64,000 nucleotides of DNA. It comes from LMUY01 sp964244585. Its GTDB lineage: Bacteria; Pseudomonadota; Alphaproteobacteria; Acetobacterales; Acetobacteraceae. How positions within the stretch are numbered: position 1 is the first letter of the stretch; each line of letters starts with the position of its first letter. This document shows, one piece after another, positions 51,947 to 62,572 of the stretch. The DNA lies in NCBI GenBank assembly GCA_964244585.1, contig CAXTJM010000002.1, positions 307,413 to 371,412 on the forward strand, given 5' to 3'. Below the pieces are notes generated by a model. The model was not told where the DNA came from. It saw only the letters and a program-made list of their open reading frames with translations, and did no database searches. Both the position numbers and the translations under genes were made by a program.

Positions 51947-52423
51947 ATGACCCGTGGACAAAGCGTGACGCGGGGCGGTGACAGCCTGGACGGCGTGGTC
52001 TGGGACGTGATGGGGCAGACCTACAAGCCCGTGCAGTTGTCGCGGTCCTCGTTCGCCATCGACACGATGTTCCCGCCGGGCACCTTCGTGCCGCCGCACA
52101 TCCACCCCGACCAGGACGAGTTCATCCGCGTCCTGGAGGGCCGCTTCGACCTGTGGCTCGACGGGGAGGAGGTCAGCGCATCGGCCGGCGATCTGGTGCG
52201 GCTGCCGATGGGCTCCAAGCACGGGATCTTCAATCGCAGCACGGTGCAAACGCGGGCCTTGTTCTGGGTGGCGCCCGCGCACCGCCTATATGACCTGTTC
52301 GTCCAGCTCGACGGCCTGCGGAACCCGGAGGAGGTCGTGCGCCGGTCGGCCGCGTGCAACGTCCACTTCCTGCCGCCCGGCCAGTGGCCGGCCGACCGCT
52401 ACCTGCCGGCCGCGGCGCCGTGA
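51947..52423 (+). CDS. Cupin-domain protein
   Basis: 158 residues; a single conserved beta-barrel. FPPGTFVPPHIHPDQDEFIR supplies two His and a Glu for metal binding, and LVRLPMGSKHGIFN the fourth His. It follows livF by ten bases with a GGGGAGC ribosome site and overlaps the monooxygenase start. Role may be isomerase, dioxygenase-like or sensing. Confidence 0.82.
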   Translation: MTRGQSVTRGGDSLDGVVWDVMGQTYKPVQLSRSSFAIDTMFPPGTFVPPHIHPDQDEFIRVLEGRFDLWLDGEEVSASAGDLVRLPMGSKHGIFNRSTVQTRALFWVAPAHRLYDLFVQLDGLRNPEEVVRRSAACNVHFLPPGQWPADRYLPAAAP

Positions 52424-53646
52424 AGCCCGTCATCATCGCCGGCGGCGGGGTCGGCGGCCTGACGCTGGCGCTGATGCTGCACGACCGGGGAATCCCCGCG
52501 CAGGTGTACGAGGCGGTGCGTGCCGTGCTGCCGCTGGGAGTCGGCATCAACGCCCTGCCGCACTCGATGCGCGAGCTGGTGGCGCTCGGGCTGCTCCCGC
52601 GGCTGGACGAGATCGGCATCCGCACCCGCACGTTGACCTACGCGAACCATCTGGGCCAGGCAATCTGGTCCGAGCCGCGCGGGCTGTACGCCGGGCAAGA
52701 CGCGCCGCAATTCTCGCTGCATCGCGGGCGCCTCCAGGCCATGCTGTGGCAGGTGGCGGCCGAGCGCCTGGGGGAGGCCGCCTTGCGCGTCGGGCGTCGT
52801 CTGATCGGCCACATGCAGACGGAGGCAGGCGTGGTCGCCCGCTTCCAGACCTCCGAGGGTGGGACCGAGGACATGGAGGGTGAAGCGCTGATCGGCGCCG
52901 ACGGCATCCACTCGACCTTGCGCGCGGCGCTGCACCCTGACGATGGCGGCCTACGCTGGAACGGCATCTCAATGTGGCGCGGTGCGGTCGACTGGCCGGC
53001 ATTCGACGGCGGCGATGCCATGGTGATCGCCGGTGACGCCTGGGCCAAGCTGGTGCTTTACCCGATCGGGCCGGGAGCCAAGCCTGGCACGCGACTGACG
53101 AACTGGGTGATCTACGCCCGCATCGCCGAACCCGGCACGGCGCTGCCGGTGCGGGAAAGCTGGTCCCAACCCGGCCGCTACGAGGATTTCCGCCATTTTG
53201 TCGCCCGCCTGGATCTGCCGTTCATCGACACCGCCGCGATGATCCGCGCCACGGCGGAGATCTTTGAATACCCGATGTGCGACCGCGACCCGCTTCCGTG
53301 GTGGACGCAGGGAAGAGTGACGCTCCTGGGCGATTCGGCGCATCCGATGTATCCCGTGGGGTCGAACGGAGCCTCGCAGGCGATTCTGGACGCGCGCTGC
53401 CTGACGGACCTGCTCACGGCCAAGCCGGTCACGGAGGCTTTGGCGGCCTACGATGCGGACCGGCGGCCGGCGACGACCGAGATCGTGCGCTCCAACCGCA
53501 TCGGCGGCCCGGAGCGCGTGATGGATTTTGTCGCGGCGCGGGCCCCGCAGGGCTTCGCCCGGGTGCAGGACGTCGCGACGGAGGCGGAACTGGTCGGCAT
53601 TGTGCGGGGCTACGCGCGGCTTGCCGGTTTCGAGGTGGCGCGATGA
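52420..53646 (+). CDS. FAD-dependent monooxygenase (aromatic hydroxylase type)
   Basis: 408 residues from GTG 52420 (GTGA overlap). KPVIIAGGGVGGLTLALMLH is the FAD GxGxxG fold; ALIGADGIHSTLRAALH the DG motif; VTLLGDSAHPMYPVGSNGAS the GD motif with the ribityl contact. As in salicylate or 6-hydroxynicotinate hydroxylases. It would hydroxylate an aromatic or N-heterocyclic acid taken up by the adjacent importer; this link is inferred. Confidence 0.9.
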   Translation: MKPVIIAGGGVGGLTLALMLHDRGIPAQVYEAVRAVLPLGVGINALPHSMRELVALGLLPRLDEIGIRTRTLTYANHLGQAIWSEPRGLYAGQDAPQFSLHRGRLQAMLWQVAAERLGEAALRVGRRLIGHMQTEAGVVARFQTSEGGTEDMEGEALIGADGIHSTLRAALHPDDGGLRWNGISMWRGAVDWPAFDGGDAMVIAGDAWAKLVLYPIGPGAKPGTRLTNWVIYARIAEPGTALPVRESWSQPGRYEDFRHFVARLDLPFIDTAAMIRATAEIFEYPMCDRDPLPWWTQGRVTLLGDSAHPMYPVGSNGASQAILDARCLTDLLTAKPVTEALAAYDADRRPATTEIVRSNRIGGPERVMDFVAARAPQGFARVQDVATEAELVGIVRGYARLAGFEVAR

Positions 53647-53981
53647 CCGGGCCCGCCCCTCTGGACGGTGGCATGGCAGCGTTCGTGGTCGCCGAGAACC
53701 ACATCATTAATGCCGATGCTTATAAGGATTACGCCGGCCGCGTGCTCGCGACCTTGGTGCCCCATGGCGGCGTGGTCATCGCGCGGGCCGGGGAGAGCGT
53801 GTCGTTCGAGGGCAGTTCGCCGGGCCGGATCGTGCTCATCCGGTTCGACAGCCTGGAGCGGGCGAGAGCCTGGTGGGACTCCGACGCCTACCAGGCGATC
53901 GTGCCGCTGCGGCTGAAGGCGGCTGTCGGCCGCGTCTACGTCGTTGAGGGGCTGGCCCGCGCGGCGGACGCGACCGGCTAG
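53643..53981 (+). CDS. DUF1330-family protein
   Basis: 112 residues from ATG 53643 (ATGA overlap). AAFVVAENHIINADAYKDYA and IVLIRFDSLERARAWWDSDA are the DUF1330 marks, a ferredoxin-like dimeric fold akin to muconolactone isomerases. Last gene of the importer operon; a small accessory enzyme in ring breakdown is plausible. Confidence 0.85.
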   Translation: MTGPAPLDGGMAAFVVAENHIINADAYKDYAGRVLATLVPHGGVVIARAGESVSFEGSSPGRIVLIRFDSLERARAWWDSDAYQAIVPLRLKAAVGRVYVVEGLARAADATG

Positions 53982-54047
53982 TGCACTGACTCAGACGGAA
54001 GGTCCGGGCAGTCGGCTGAGCTTGTCGAGTATGGTGGGCGTAAAGCC

Positions 54048-54066
54048 TGCAGGGCGCTGCCCTGCA
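54048..54066. terminator. Hairpin between convergent operons
   Basis: TGCAGGG-CGCTG-CCCTGCA gives a perfect 7-bp stem in the 150-base gap after the DUF1330 gene and before the convergent RidA gene. Likely terminates both. Confidence 0.5.
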
Positions 54067-54131
54067 CCCGAAAGGGGGACAGTCGTCCTCTTCACCCCTT
54101 GAAACAGAGGTGACGGATGGATGGCCTTTGG

Positions 54132-54518
54132 CTAGGCTGACTTGACCGCGATGGCTTCCACCTCGACCAGCAGTTGCGGCAAGGCGAGCCCTGCGACGAA
54201 GACCAGGCTGGACGCATTGTTGCGGCCGCCCGTCGCCTCCGCGCGGATGGCCGCAAAGGCCACGCGGTCTTCCGGGCGGACCAGGAACACCGTTGTCTTA
54301 ACCACGTCGGCAAGTGTCATGTCGGCGGCTGCCAGAACGGCTTGTAGGTTGGCGTAGACCAGCCTGGTCTGCGCCTCGACGCCGGCCGGGACCGTCCCAT
54401 CCGCCGCCATCCCGATCTGCCCGGCGATGTACAGCGTCCGGACGGCGCCCGACACCTCGATGCCATGATGGTAGGTCCGGGCGGCCGCCCGGTCAGCCGG
54501 GTTCCGAATGGTGATCAC
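54132..54518 (-). CDS. RidA-family enamine/imine deaminase
   Basis: About 128 residues from GTG 54518 (MITIRNPADRAAARTYHHGI). VRTLYIAGQIGMAADGTV and ADMTLADVVKTTVFLV are the family strands; the Arg of RidA (here in NNASSLVFVAGLALPQLLVE, reading S/L) is not conserved in the canonical R-x-x-V form, so deaminase activity is uncertain. Same strand and 13 bases from the polar amino acid binding protein gene. Confidence 0.8.
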   Translation of the reverse strand: MITIRNPADRAAARTYHHGIEVSGAVRTLYIAGQIGMAADGTVPAGVEAQTRLVYANLQAVLAAADMTLADVVKTTVFLVRPEDRVAFAAIRAEATGGRNNASSLVFVAGLALPQLLVEVEAIAVKSA

Positions 54519-54531
54519 CGTCGCCTTCCGC

Positions 54532-55554
54532 TCAGCGCAGGGGCGGGGCGAATTGCAAGCCGCCTTTAGTCCAGAGGGCGTTGGCGCCTCGCGCCAGGCC
54601 CTCGGGAGCGATCGAGCGGTCATACATGTCGCCGTAATTGCCGACCTGCTTGATAACCGTGTAGGCCCATTTGTTATCGAACCCGAGTGACGCACCCAGG
54701 TCGCCCTCCTGCCCGAGCAGGCGGCGGATATCGGGATTGGGCGTCTCGGCGAAGCTGTCCACATTGCCCTGCGCAATGCCGAGGCTCTCCGCGGCGACCT
54801 GGGCAAAGTGCGTCCAGCGCACGGCGTCGAACCACTTGTCGTCCCCCTTGCGCACGACGGCACCGGACGGGCCGGCGCTGATCTGCTCGGGAAGGATGGT
54901 CAACTCGCTGGCCTTGTCGCCCTGGGCGAAGCGAAACCCCGCGAGCTGTGATAAATCGGACGCGAAGGCGTCGCACCGGCCGCTCAGGAAGGCCTGCTGC
55001 ATTTCCGGGATGCCGCCGATCTGCACCGGGGTGTAGGTCACCTTCGTCTGGCGGGCCCAATCGGCGAGGTCCAGCTCCGTGTTCGTGCCGGGGCGGACGC
55101 AGATGGTGGCGCCATTCAACTCGGTGACGCTCTTGACCCCGGCCGATGTCTTCACGACCACGCCCGTGCCATCCCAGAAATTCACTGAGGCGAACATCAG
55201 GCCGAGCTTGGCTTCGCGCGTGAGATACCAGGTCGTGTTCATCAGCAGCACGTCCACCTCGCCCGACTGGATGGCGGTGAACCGGACCTGGGGTGCCAGG
55301 GGCACGAACCGGACCTTGGACGCATCGCCCAGCGTCGCGGCGGCGATGGCCCGGCAGCCATCGGCATCCAGCCCTTCCATCTGTCCCTTGCTGTTCAGGA
55401 ACGAGAACCCGGTAATCTCTCCGGAGACGCCGCAGCGCAGCATGCCGCGCGCCTTCACCGCATCCAGCGTGGGAGAGCCGCTCCCTTGGGCATGCGCCAC
55501 CCCGGTAATCCCGCCAAGCACGGCCAATGCGAACAGCAATCTCGATCGAAGCAT
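54532..55554 (-). CDS. Amino acid ABC transporter substrate-binding protein (AapJ type)
   Basis: About 340 residues from ATG 55554, chosen for AGGAG eight bases upstream. Signal MLRSRLLFALAVLGGITGVA cut after AHAQ. Mature protein opens LDAVKARGMLRCGVSGEITG, then GFSFLNSKGQMEGLDADGC, the general L-amino acid binding form, with RPGTNTELDLADWARQTK. The permease and ATPase genes are absent here, so it relies on others or is orphaned. Confidence 0.9.
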   Translation of the reverse strand: MLRSRLLFALAVLGGITGVAHAQGSGSPTLDAVKARGMLRCGVSGEITGFSFLNSKGQMEGLDADGCRAIAAATLGDASKVRFVPLAPQVRFTAIQSGEVDVLLMNTTWYLTREAKLGLMFASVNFWDGTGVVVKTSAGVKSVTELNGATICVRPGTNTELDLADWARQTKVTYTPVQIGGIPEMQQAFLSGRCDAFASDLSQLAGFRFAQGDKASELTILPEQISAGPSGAVVRKGDDKWFDAVRWTHFAQVAAESLGIAQGNVDSFAETPNPDIRRLLGQEGDLGASLGFDNKWAYTVIKQVGNYGDMYDRSIAPEGLARGANALWTKGGLQFAPPLR

Positions 55555-55620
55555 CCGGCAAACTCCTTTGATAGGTGAACGCCTCATCGCGGAGCGGTCA
55601 GGCGCGACCGCTCAAAAGCG

Positions 55621-56586
55621 CTACTCGTCGAAGACGACGGCAAGACCCGCGGCCACGGCTGCATCCATGACGACCTTGGCGACCATAAGGTCCTGTGCGG
55701 CCGTTCCGGAGCTGTCGAAGATGGTGATGTCGTCGTCTGCACGCGGCGGGACCATGCCCCGGAGAACACGCCCGACCGGCGTGATCGACTCGCGGCCGAT
55801 CAGCCCCGCGGCGAAGGCGGCCTTGAACTCACCGATCGTGATGGATTGCTCGACCAGGTCGGCGAACAGCCTCGCCTGTCCCACCAGTTCGGCTGCAAGC
55901 TCCTGCTTGCCTCTCGTATCGGCCCCCATCGCAGAAAGGTGGGTGCCCGGCCTCACCCACCGGCCCTCGATCAGGGGCTGGGTGGATGGGGTGGCGGTGA
56001 TGACGATGTCAGCTTGGCGCACGGCGTCTTCCAATTGCGACGCTTCGGCTGAGAGACCGCTCTCCTCCGTCACGCGGCGTGCGAAGGCTGCGGCGGCGGC
56101 CGGGGCTCGGCCCCAAACCAGCACCTGCTCGATCGGCCGCACCAACCTTGCGGCGAGGAAGTCCTGCCAGGCCTGCTTGCCGCAGCCGACTATCGCGAGC
56201 ACCCGGCTGTCAGGCCGGGAAAGTTGCCGTATGGCGATGGCATCCAACGCGGCCGTGCGGATGGCCGACAGGTGCTTGGCCCCGATCGTCGCCATCGGGA
56301 ACCCGGAATCCGGGTCCAGCAGGATAGTGGTTGAGCCGTGCGACGGATAGCCGCGGGATGGGTTGTCAGGGAAGTAGCAGCCAAGCTTGAAGCCAAATAG
56401 CCTCATGCTGCGGATGATGCAGCCCTTGGCGCCGAACGTGCTACCCGCGGTAAAGCCGGTGGTTATGGTCACCGGAAGGTGCTCGACATCGCCATTCTCA
56501 AATGCCGTGAAGACCGCCTCCATCAGCGGGATCGCGGCTTCGATTGAGACGACTGTCGAGGCGACTTTCTCGCTGATCAGATACAT
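55621..56586 (-). CDS. Ornithine cyclodeaminase / mu-crystallin family protein
   Basis: 321 residues. PDSRVLAIVGCGKQAWQDFL holds the NAD(H) Rossmann loop, KGCIIRSMRLFGFKLGCYFP a substrate Arg/Lys region, and TPSTQPLIEGRWVRPGTHLS the family C-terminal block. Members act as ornithine cyclodeaminase, alanine dehydrogenase or ketimine reductase. With RidA and the amino acid binding protein it suggests imine/amino acid metabolism. Confidence 0.88.
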   Translation of the reverse strand: MYLISEKVASTVVSIEAAIPLMEAVFTAFENGDVEHLPVTITTGFTAGSTFGAKGCIIRSMRLFGFKLGCYFPDNPSRGYPSHGSTTILLDPDSGFPMATIGAKHLSAIRTAALDAIAIRQLSRPDSRVLAIVGCGKQAWQDFLAARLVRPIEQVLVWGRAPAAAAAFARRVTEESGLSAEASQLEDAVRQADIVITATPSTQPLIEGRWVRPGTHLSAMGADTRGKQELAAELVGQARLFADLVEQSITIGEFKAAFAAGLIGRESITPVGRVLRGMVPPRADDDITIFDSSGTAAQDLMVAKVVMDAAVAAGLAVVFDE

Positions 56587-56719
56587 CGCCGCCCCGCTCT
56601 GTCATGCGTGTTGTGACTTAGCGGAACCATCAAGATGCCGCCAAGGCCGCTCATCAGCCGAACCGGCGTCCCTAGGCAATTTTCGGCCAGTGGCGGACAG
56701 GTCGCCGATGCTGCGGTAA

Positions 56720-57217
56720 GTGGATAGCGGCTACGCCGATAACCGCGCCCCGACCGATGTCGCCCCGGGGATTGAAGTGATCCTGGTCAACTACCCGCTT
56801 TGCTCGGACGTGCCGTTCGCGAGTCTGGTCACGTCGGCGCGGGCGAGCATCCGGGCAATCCTGGCGCGCACGGGCGATGCACCGCGCGGCCCGGTCGTCA
56901 TTGCAGGCCATTCGGCTGGCGGCTACCTCGCGGCGGAACTGGCCCTGACGGATTGGCCTTGGCACGGCCTCCAGGCGCAATCGGCCGCCATGCATGCGGC
57001 CTTGGGGCGTGGCTGGCGCAGCCTCGGAGCTTCTGACCGTGCCCGGCGCGGACCACTACTCCGTGTTGCGCCAGTTCACACCGGCCACGCGGCGTTCGAC
57101 GCGGCGATGGCCCTGTTCGCGGCGCGGCCGGCCATCTGCAAGCCGCCCAGTTCATTTCGTTCATCGTCCGCGCCGTCTCGGCCGGTCCGGGCGCCTCGCA
57201 TCAGGATCCACGCATGA
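56720..57217 (+). pseudogene. Broken alpha/beta-hydrolase (arylformamidase-like)
   Basis: One frame encodes DVAPGIEVILVNYPLCSDVP and PVVIAGHSAGGYLAAELALT with the nucleophile Ser in GHSAGG. The N-terminal oxyanion strand (HGGG) is missing upstream. The C-terminal segment with the catalytic His, ELLTVPGADHYSVLRQF, appears in a different frame from about 57030, and the Asp-bearing part between is deleted. Inactive remnant overlapping the next start. Confidence 0.7.
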
Positions 57218-58912
57218 CTGACAAGACGCGCATCGCCCATGTGTCGGGGCCGAGGGCGACCATCCAGAACACGCCGCCCCTGGTGACAGCCAACAAGGCG
57301 CGGGTGCGGCGGGGCCTGCCGCCGCGGCTGAACCCGGACGGGACGATGCCGGCGTTCGACGCCTTGCGTGCGCAACGGCTGGCGGCGCCCGTCAAGGTCT
57401 ATGTCGAGCAGTTCTCGGCCCATCCGCTGGAGGCCGACGCGGCGGAGCTGTATGGGCCGCCGGATGGTTACCTCGGTGCGGACGGCGTGCTCCGCCCCGA
57501 GCGTGCCGCGGCGGAGGACAAGCCGGTCTATGAGGTCGAGCTTCGGCCGGAGGACGGGCTATATCCGCTGCCCTACATGGCAGTACAAGCCGATGGACAG
57601 GCCTGGGAGCAGGAATTGCGCCGCGCCGGGCGCCCCGGAGGCAAGGGCCCGGCAGGGCTTCTATCCGGACGGGTCGCGCAGCTTCGAGGAATTTGACCGC
57701 CTCAGCGTCGGTGAGGCCGGGGTCGCAGGAGCGATCTCCGCTGTGGCGACGGTCGATTTCTACCGGTCCTCCCCGCCGGGCGGGTACACCAGAGGCTTAC
57801 CCGCCCCGTTGCGCACGGATGCCGGCGACGGCGATATTCTTCCGGAACGGCGCGGCCACGGATTTTTCCCCTATAGCCCATTCCATCTCGCAGCCCAGCC
57901 GCCGCGACCGATGCTGGCCGACATCGCCAACGACGTGCAGGCCATCGTGTCAAGCGGGCGCTATGACGGCGTGGTCTGGACCTGGGGCAGCCCGCAGATC
58001 GAGGAGAGCGCCTATTGGCTCAGCCTCATGATCGACACCACGCTGCCGCTCTGCGGCAATGCGGCCCAGCGGCGGCATGGCTCGATCAGCGATGATGGGC
58101 CCAAGAACATCGTCGACTCCATCGGCTTCATCCGGTCGAAGCTGTGGGCGGACGAGCATGGGCGGAACCGTTGCGGGGCGGTGCTGCTGCAAGACCAACA
58201 GATCTTTGCCGCCCGGGAGGTTGCCAAGGCCGACGCGCGCCCGGGTGGCTTCGTCGCGACAGGCGGTCACGGTGGGATATTGGGCCAGGTCAGCCATGTC
58301 GGCCGTTTCATGATGACCTACGTCCCCGCTTACAAGCACACATATCTTTCCGACGTAAACCTGACGCGGTTGCCGCACTCGGTGTACGCGGTGCGCAAGG
58401 GCAGCACAGGATTGGGCGTGATCGAGGTCGCCGTGAAGGATGCCGATGGCAAGCTGCTGCCGGACGCCATTCCCATTGTGTCGATCGTTAAGGACGGCAG
58501 CTATTCGAGCCCGGAGTTCGGCGACGACCCGGCCCTCGAACACGACCTGATCGCCTCCATCGAACACAAGCTCAGCCTCGGGCGGCTCGCCGGCTTCGTG
58601 CTCGAGGGCGTGGTGCCTATCGGCTCATCGCCGTCGCCGGGCCGGCAGGCGCTAATGATGCAGGCAAGCTTCAGCGGATTGCCGGTGGTCCGGGTCGGGC
58701 GCAACGCGCCGGAAGCGTTCACGGATCTGCACGACATCCTGATCGCCGGGTCCAACCTGACCAGCACGAAAGCAAGGCTGCTGCTGCTCGCCTGCCTGCT
58801 GAAGTTCGGCAGCCTACCGGTTGCGCACGACCCGCGCGTCCCGACGGCCGCGGAGCGCGAGGCGACGCGCAACGCCGTCGCGGCTTACCAAGTGATCTTT
58901 GACAGCCATTGA
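57214..58912 (+). pseudogene. Asparaginase-like protein, single frameshift
   Basis: From ATG 57214 (overlaps the hydrolase remnant) one frame runs to about 57630; the remainder, from RARQGFYPDGSRSFEEFDRL on, is in the next frame to 58912, total near 565 residues. The shift lies in a C/G-rich run around 57625-57650. The second part resembles type I/II L-asparaginases: VVWTWGSPQIEESAYWLSLM, LCGNAAQRRHGSISDDGPKN, and FVATGGHGGILGQVSHV. The N-terminal GGTI threonine motif is not apparent, so the activity is uncertain. Likely a hydrolase or transport-linked amidase of the same catabolic set. Confidence 0.65.
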
Positions 58913-58928
58913 AAGGGCCGGGCGTGAA

Positions 58929-59261
58929 AATCGTGCGTCGGCCATGTCTGTGTCCCGGGTCCTCCGAGATGAGTTCGACGATGCTGGTGCCGGCGAACCC
59001 TGTTTCTGCCAGCGCAGTCCCGACCGCCGCGCAATCGATCGACGCCCGGCCCGGCGGCGCGTGGTCCCACCGCTCATGGCTGGCGTCCGACAAATGCACC
59101 TGCCGAAGCCAGCGCCCAGTGGTGCCGATCGCGCTGGCCTGGTCCTCGACGACGCCCTCGTCGGCACACCAGCACCGCAAGGCGGTCCGGGATGACGTTT
59201 CCATATCGGATGGCCACAGATGCGGCGGGATCGTCAGCACGTCGAAGCGTCCGTATCTCAT
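58929..59261 (-). pseudogene. C-terminal fragment of a sugar-phosphate isomerase/AP endonuclease-like TIM barrel
   Basis: RWLRQVHLSDASHERWDHAP, then GRASIDCAAVGTALAETGFA and GTSIVELISEDP are the last strands of the xylose-isomerase-like TIM barrel, with a metal-binding Asp/His. No N-terminal barrel is encoded upstream, and it opposes the asparaginase-like gene's end. Confidence 0.6.
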
Positions 59262-59304
59262 CCGGCGCAGCGAAGCGCCGCTCGCTGTCGCCGGGCGCGT
59301 CCTT

Positions 59305-60519
59305 TCATGGCGTACGGCCCGCCGTGTCCCGGACCGGCAGCAGGAGCAGCACCGCCAGCGCCGGACCCACGGCTAGCGCCCAGATGGCGGCGCTGAACGA
59401 CCCGGTGGCGCCATACACCGCACCCACCGCCAGCGGCACGATCATGCTGCCGAGTTGCCCGATCGCATTGCTGATCCCGAGCGCCGACCCGGCCAGCGCG
59501 CGGCCGGCGGTCTCCGCTACCATAACGTTGAGCATCGGGCTGTAGACGAACGCCGCCACGCCCAGCACCGGCGCGACCAGCCGAAACCCGCCCAGCGTCG
59601 TCATCTGCCCGAACAGCAGGAGGGTGGCGACGAACAGTACCAGGCACACCAGCGCCGGCAGCTTGCGCTTCGCACCCAGTCGGTCGGAGATAAAGCCGAT
59701 TAATGGCTTGGCCACGATCGCCGCCACGCCGAACGATGCCACCACCAGGCCGGCATTCACCACGGACACGCCATGCCCCCGCACCATCAGCGCATTGGCC
59801 CAGAACGCGAACCCCCAAGTGCCCCACAGCGCGCCGAACCCGGCGAGGCTGAGCAGGACCAGGTTGCGGTCGCGCAGCAGCATGCGGATGTCTGGTCGGA
59901 TCCCGGTAGGCAGGTCACTCCCGGCCGGCGCGTCGCGCAGCAGCAGGAAGCATGCGACCCCGGCCAGCGCCGTGAAGCCGCCCAGCACGCGGTAGACGTT
60001 CTGCCAGCCGATAGCCTCCATCAGCGTCGGCACGGCCGCGTTGGCGAACACCACGCCGAAGCTGGTCGCGGTCATGAAGATACCGGTGGCCAGACCGCGG
60101 TCGGTGCGGCGGAACCAGCTCAGCACCAGCTTCAGCCCGGCGGCGTAGTCCGCGCCGGCCAGCAACCCCATGCAGAGCTGGATAGCGATGCCCGCCGTGA
60201 CAGATCCGGCCCCCCCGAACAGGAAGGTGAACGCCCCCATGGGGATCAGCGCGAACGAGATCAGCCGGCGCGGCCCGATCCAGTCCGCGACCACGCCGCC
60301 GGCGGCGTTAGACATGACGTATCCCGCCAGGAAGGCGGTGGCGAACACGCCCAGCGCCGCCACCGGCAGCCCGAAGCCGCCGCCCACGCTGGCCGCGACG
60401 TTGCTCCAGGCCTGGCGGTCCATGATGCTGATGACGTAGGCCGCCCAGGCGGTGCCCATGATCACCCAGCGATAAGGCGAGTAGGTGGTCGCCGTCGTGT
60501 CGACCGTGCTGGTAGTCAT
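59305..60519 (-). CDS. MFS transporter (organic anion type)
   Basis: 404 residues from ATG 60519, with AGGGGAG six bases upstream. Twelve membrane segments; YVISIMDRQAWSNVAASVGG and VVADWIGPRRLISFALIPMG are the first half signature, and FISDRLGAKRKLPALVCLVL the second. It resembles the ACS/D-galactonate and phthalate carriers. May import the substrate of the adjoining asparaginase-like or isomerase genes. No signal of decay. Confidence 0.88.
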   Translation of the reverse strand: MTTSTVDTTATTYSPYRWVIMGTAWAAYVISIMDRQAWSNVAASVGGGFGLPVAALGVFATAFLAGYVMSNAAGGVVADWIGPRRLISFALIPMGAFTFLFGGAGSVTAGIAIQLCMGLLAGADYAAGLKLVLSWFRRTDRGLATGIFMTATSFGVVFANAAVPTLMEAIGWQNVYRVLGGFTALAGVACFLLLRDAPAGSDLPTGIRPDIRMLLRDRNLVLLSLAGFGALWGTWGFAFWANALMVRGHGVSVVNAGLVVASFGVAAIVAKPLIGFISDRLGAKRKLPALVCLVLFVATLLLFGQMTTLGGFRLVAPVLGVAAFVYSPMLNVMVAETAGRALAGSALGISNAIGQLGSMIVPLAVGAVYGATGSFSAAIWALAVGPALAVLLLLPVRDTAGRTP

Positions 60520-60659
60520 TGTCGCTCCCCTTGATCGCTGACCGGACTTCGCCGGCTCACACGTCCAATACCAGCACGTCCGACCGGACGCGGGAACAGC
60601 AGGCGGCGACCTGCCGGTTGGCCGCCTTCTCGGCGCCGGTCTACACCCGGTCCCGATGG

Positions 60660-62459
60660 TTAAGCACGCCGTCGGACTCTGGTGCATGGATGCAAATGGT
60701 CCCATCGAAATTCCCGCGTCGCCCTCTTCGCGATAGCCACTTCTTCCAGGCCAGCGTCAAGCGACAGTTGAAGCCACTGCTCGAACGGCCGGATTTTGAG
60801 CTGGCGCGTACACCACCTTGTCGTAAGCGTCCGATGGAGACCGCGGGATGACTGCTTGACGGTTCCTGCGGTTGTATCGGCTGACACCTCGATGTTCCAG
60901 GGCAGTAGCTCGGCGACGCGGTTGACCGGGTGATCGGCGATGCAGCCGATGACGTGGCGCAGGTAGGCTTTGGGGTCGAGGCCGTTCAGCTTGGCGGTCT
61001 GGATGAGGCTGTAGATGGCGGCGGCCCGCTCACCGCCCGCGTCCGATCCGGCGAATAGCCAGTTCTTCCTGCCCAGCGCCACGGGCCTGATCGCGCGCTC
61101 GACCGGGTTGTTGTCGATCGCGATGGTGCCGTCGTCCACGTAGCGGGTCAGCGCGGTCCAGCGTGACAGCGCGTAGCGGATCGCCCCTGCGACATCGCTG
61201 CGGCCGGGCACCTTGGTCAGGGTCATTTCCAACCAGGAGCGCCGGCCATCTAGCAACGGGGCTGCTTCGGCCTGGCGGGCATGGCGGCGCAGGTCGGGTG
61301 GCTTGCCGGTGATCGGCGCCTCGATGGCGTACAAGGCGGCGATGCGGGTCAGCGCCTCCTGCGCGATCGGCGAGCGGCCTGCGGCGTGGATATCGTGGAA
61401 CTTGCGCCGCACGTGACCCTCCGTTGCTATTCCCCGTGCTTCGCACGCGGAACCTTGAGCAACTCCGCCCAGCACGCCGCCTCCGTGACACGACCGGTAT
61501 CGTACAGCCCGTTAAACCCGGCATAGCCGTCAGCCTGCAACACGCCGCCAAACCCGGTCAGGTGCGCCCTGGGGTGCTCGCCTCGCGGTCGGCGGTGTAG
61601 GGGTAGCGCACGGCAGGTGCGGCCGCCCCAGCATAGGGCCGCTCGTCGCGCAGGTAGGCCCACAGCCGCCCTGTGCTGGTCTTGCCGGTTCCCGGGGCCA
61701 ACACTGGCACCGGCGTGTCATCGGCATGCAGGCGGTCGCCAGCCATGACGTGGCGTTCCAGCGCGCCCACCAGCGGGCGGAGCAACGCGGCACTTTGTCC
61801 GACCCAGTCGGCCAGGGTGGAGCGCTCGAGCTCGACGCCCTCTCGCGCGTAGATCTCCGATTGGCGGTAAAGCGGCAGGTGGTCGCAGAACTTGCCACCA
61901 GCACGTGCGCCAGCAGGCCGGGTCCCGCGCGGCCGCGGCGGATCGGCAGGCTGGCGCAGGAGCCTGCGTGATGGTCTCGCACTAGCGACACGAGAACTTT
62001 GGCCGCACATGGCGCACCACTCGAAACGAGGCCGGGACATAATCCAGCACCTCCGTCACATCCTCGCCCAGGCGCCGCAGGGTGCCGCCACAGGCCGGGC
62101 ACTCACAGGCGGTTGCGTGCTCGACCCCATGGCGCGGGCAAGTGCTCGGGCAACGGTCGACGCGTTGGTCTGGCATAACCGGGTGCGGCGGATGGTTCAG
62201 CGGCCGGGATGGCGGCCTCCTGCGCGCCCTGCTCCTCCTCCAAGTCCTCCAACGCCAGCTCCAACTGGGTGATCGCCGCATCCAGCTTCTCCGACGAACG
62301 GCCGAACTGCATGCGACGAAGCTTGGCCAGCTGTGCCCGGAGCTGCTCGATACGGGCTGCCTGGCCATCCAGCGTGGCCTGCTGGCGCAGGATCGTCGCC
62401 GCCTGCGACGCGATCAGCGCGCGCACCTCGTCTGGCAGGACGGACAGGTCGATGGCCAC
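60660..62459 (-). pseudogene. Decayed IS66-family transposase (TnpC)
   Basis: The N-terminal part from ATG 62459 encodes the coiled coil with MQFGRSSEKLDAAITQLELA, the IS66 hallmark. Further parts in other frames: LYRQSEIYAREGVELERSTL with LHADDTPVPVLAPGTGKT (first catalytic Asp), FGGVLQADGYAGFNGLYDTG (second), and DDGTIAIDNNPVERAIRPVA with GRKNWLFAGSDAGGERAA at the end (Glu). At least three frame changes split it (around 62050-62100, 61600-61660 and 61430-61470). The accessory genes tnpA and tnpB are absent. Confidence 0.88.
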
Positions 62460-62572
62460 GCCGCATCATGCCGAGACAAGCCTGAAGAATACAGGCTGGG
62501 CGACGTGCTACCCGGATCGTGTCCCTACACGTGGTGTAGCAACGGCCTTGCTGAGCAGGGTTATCTGCTCGA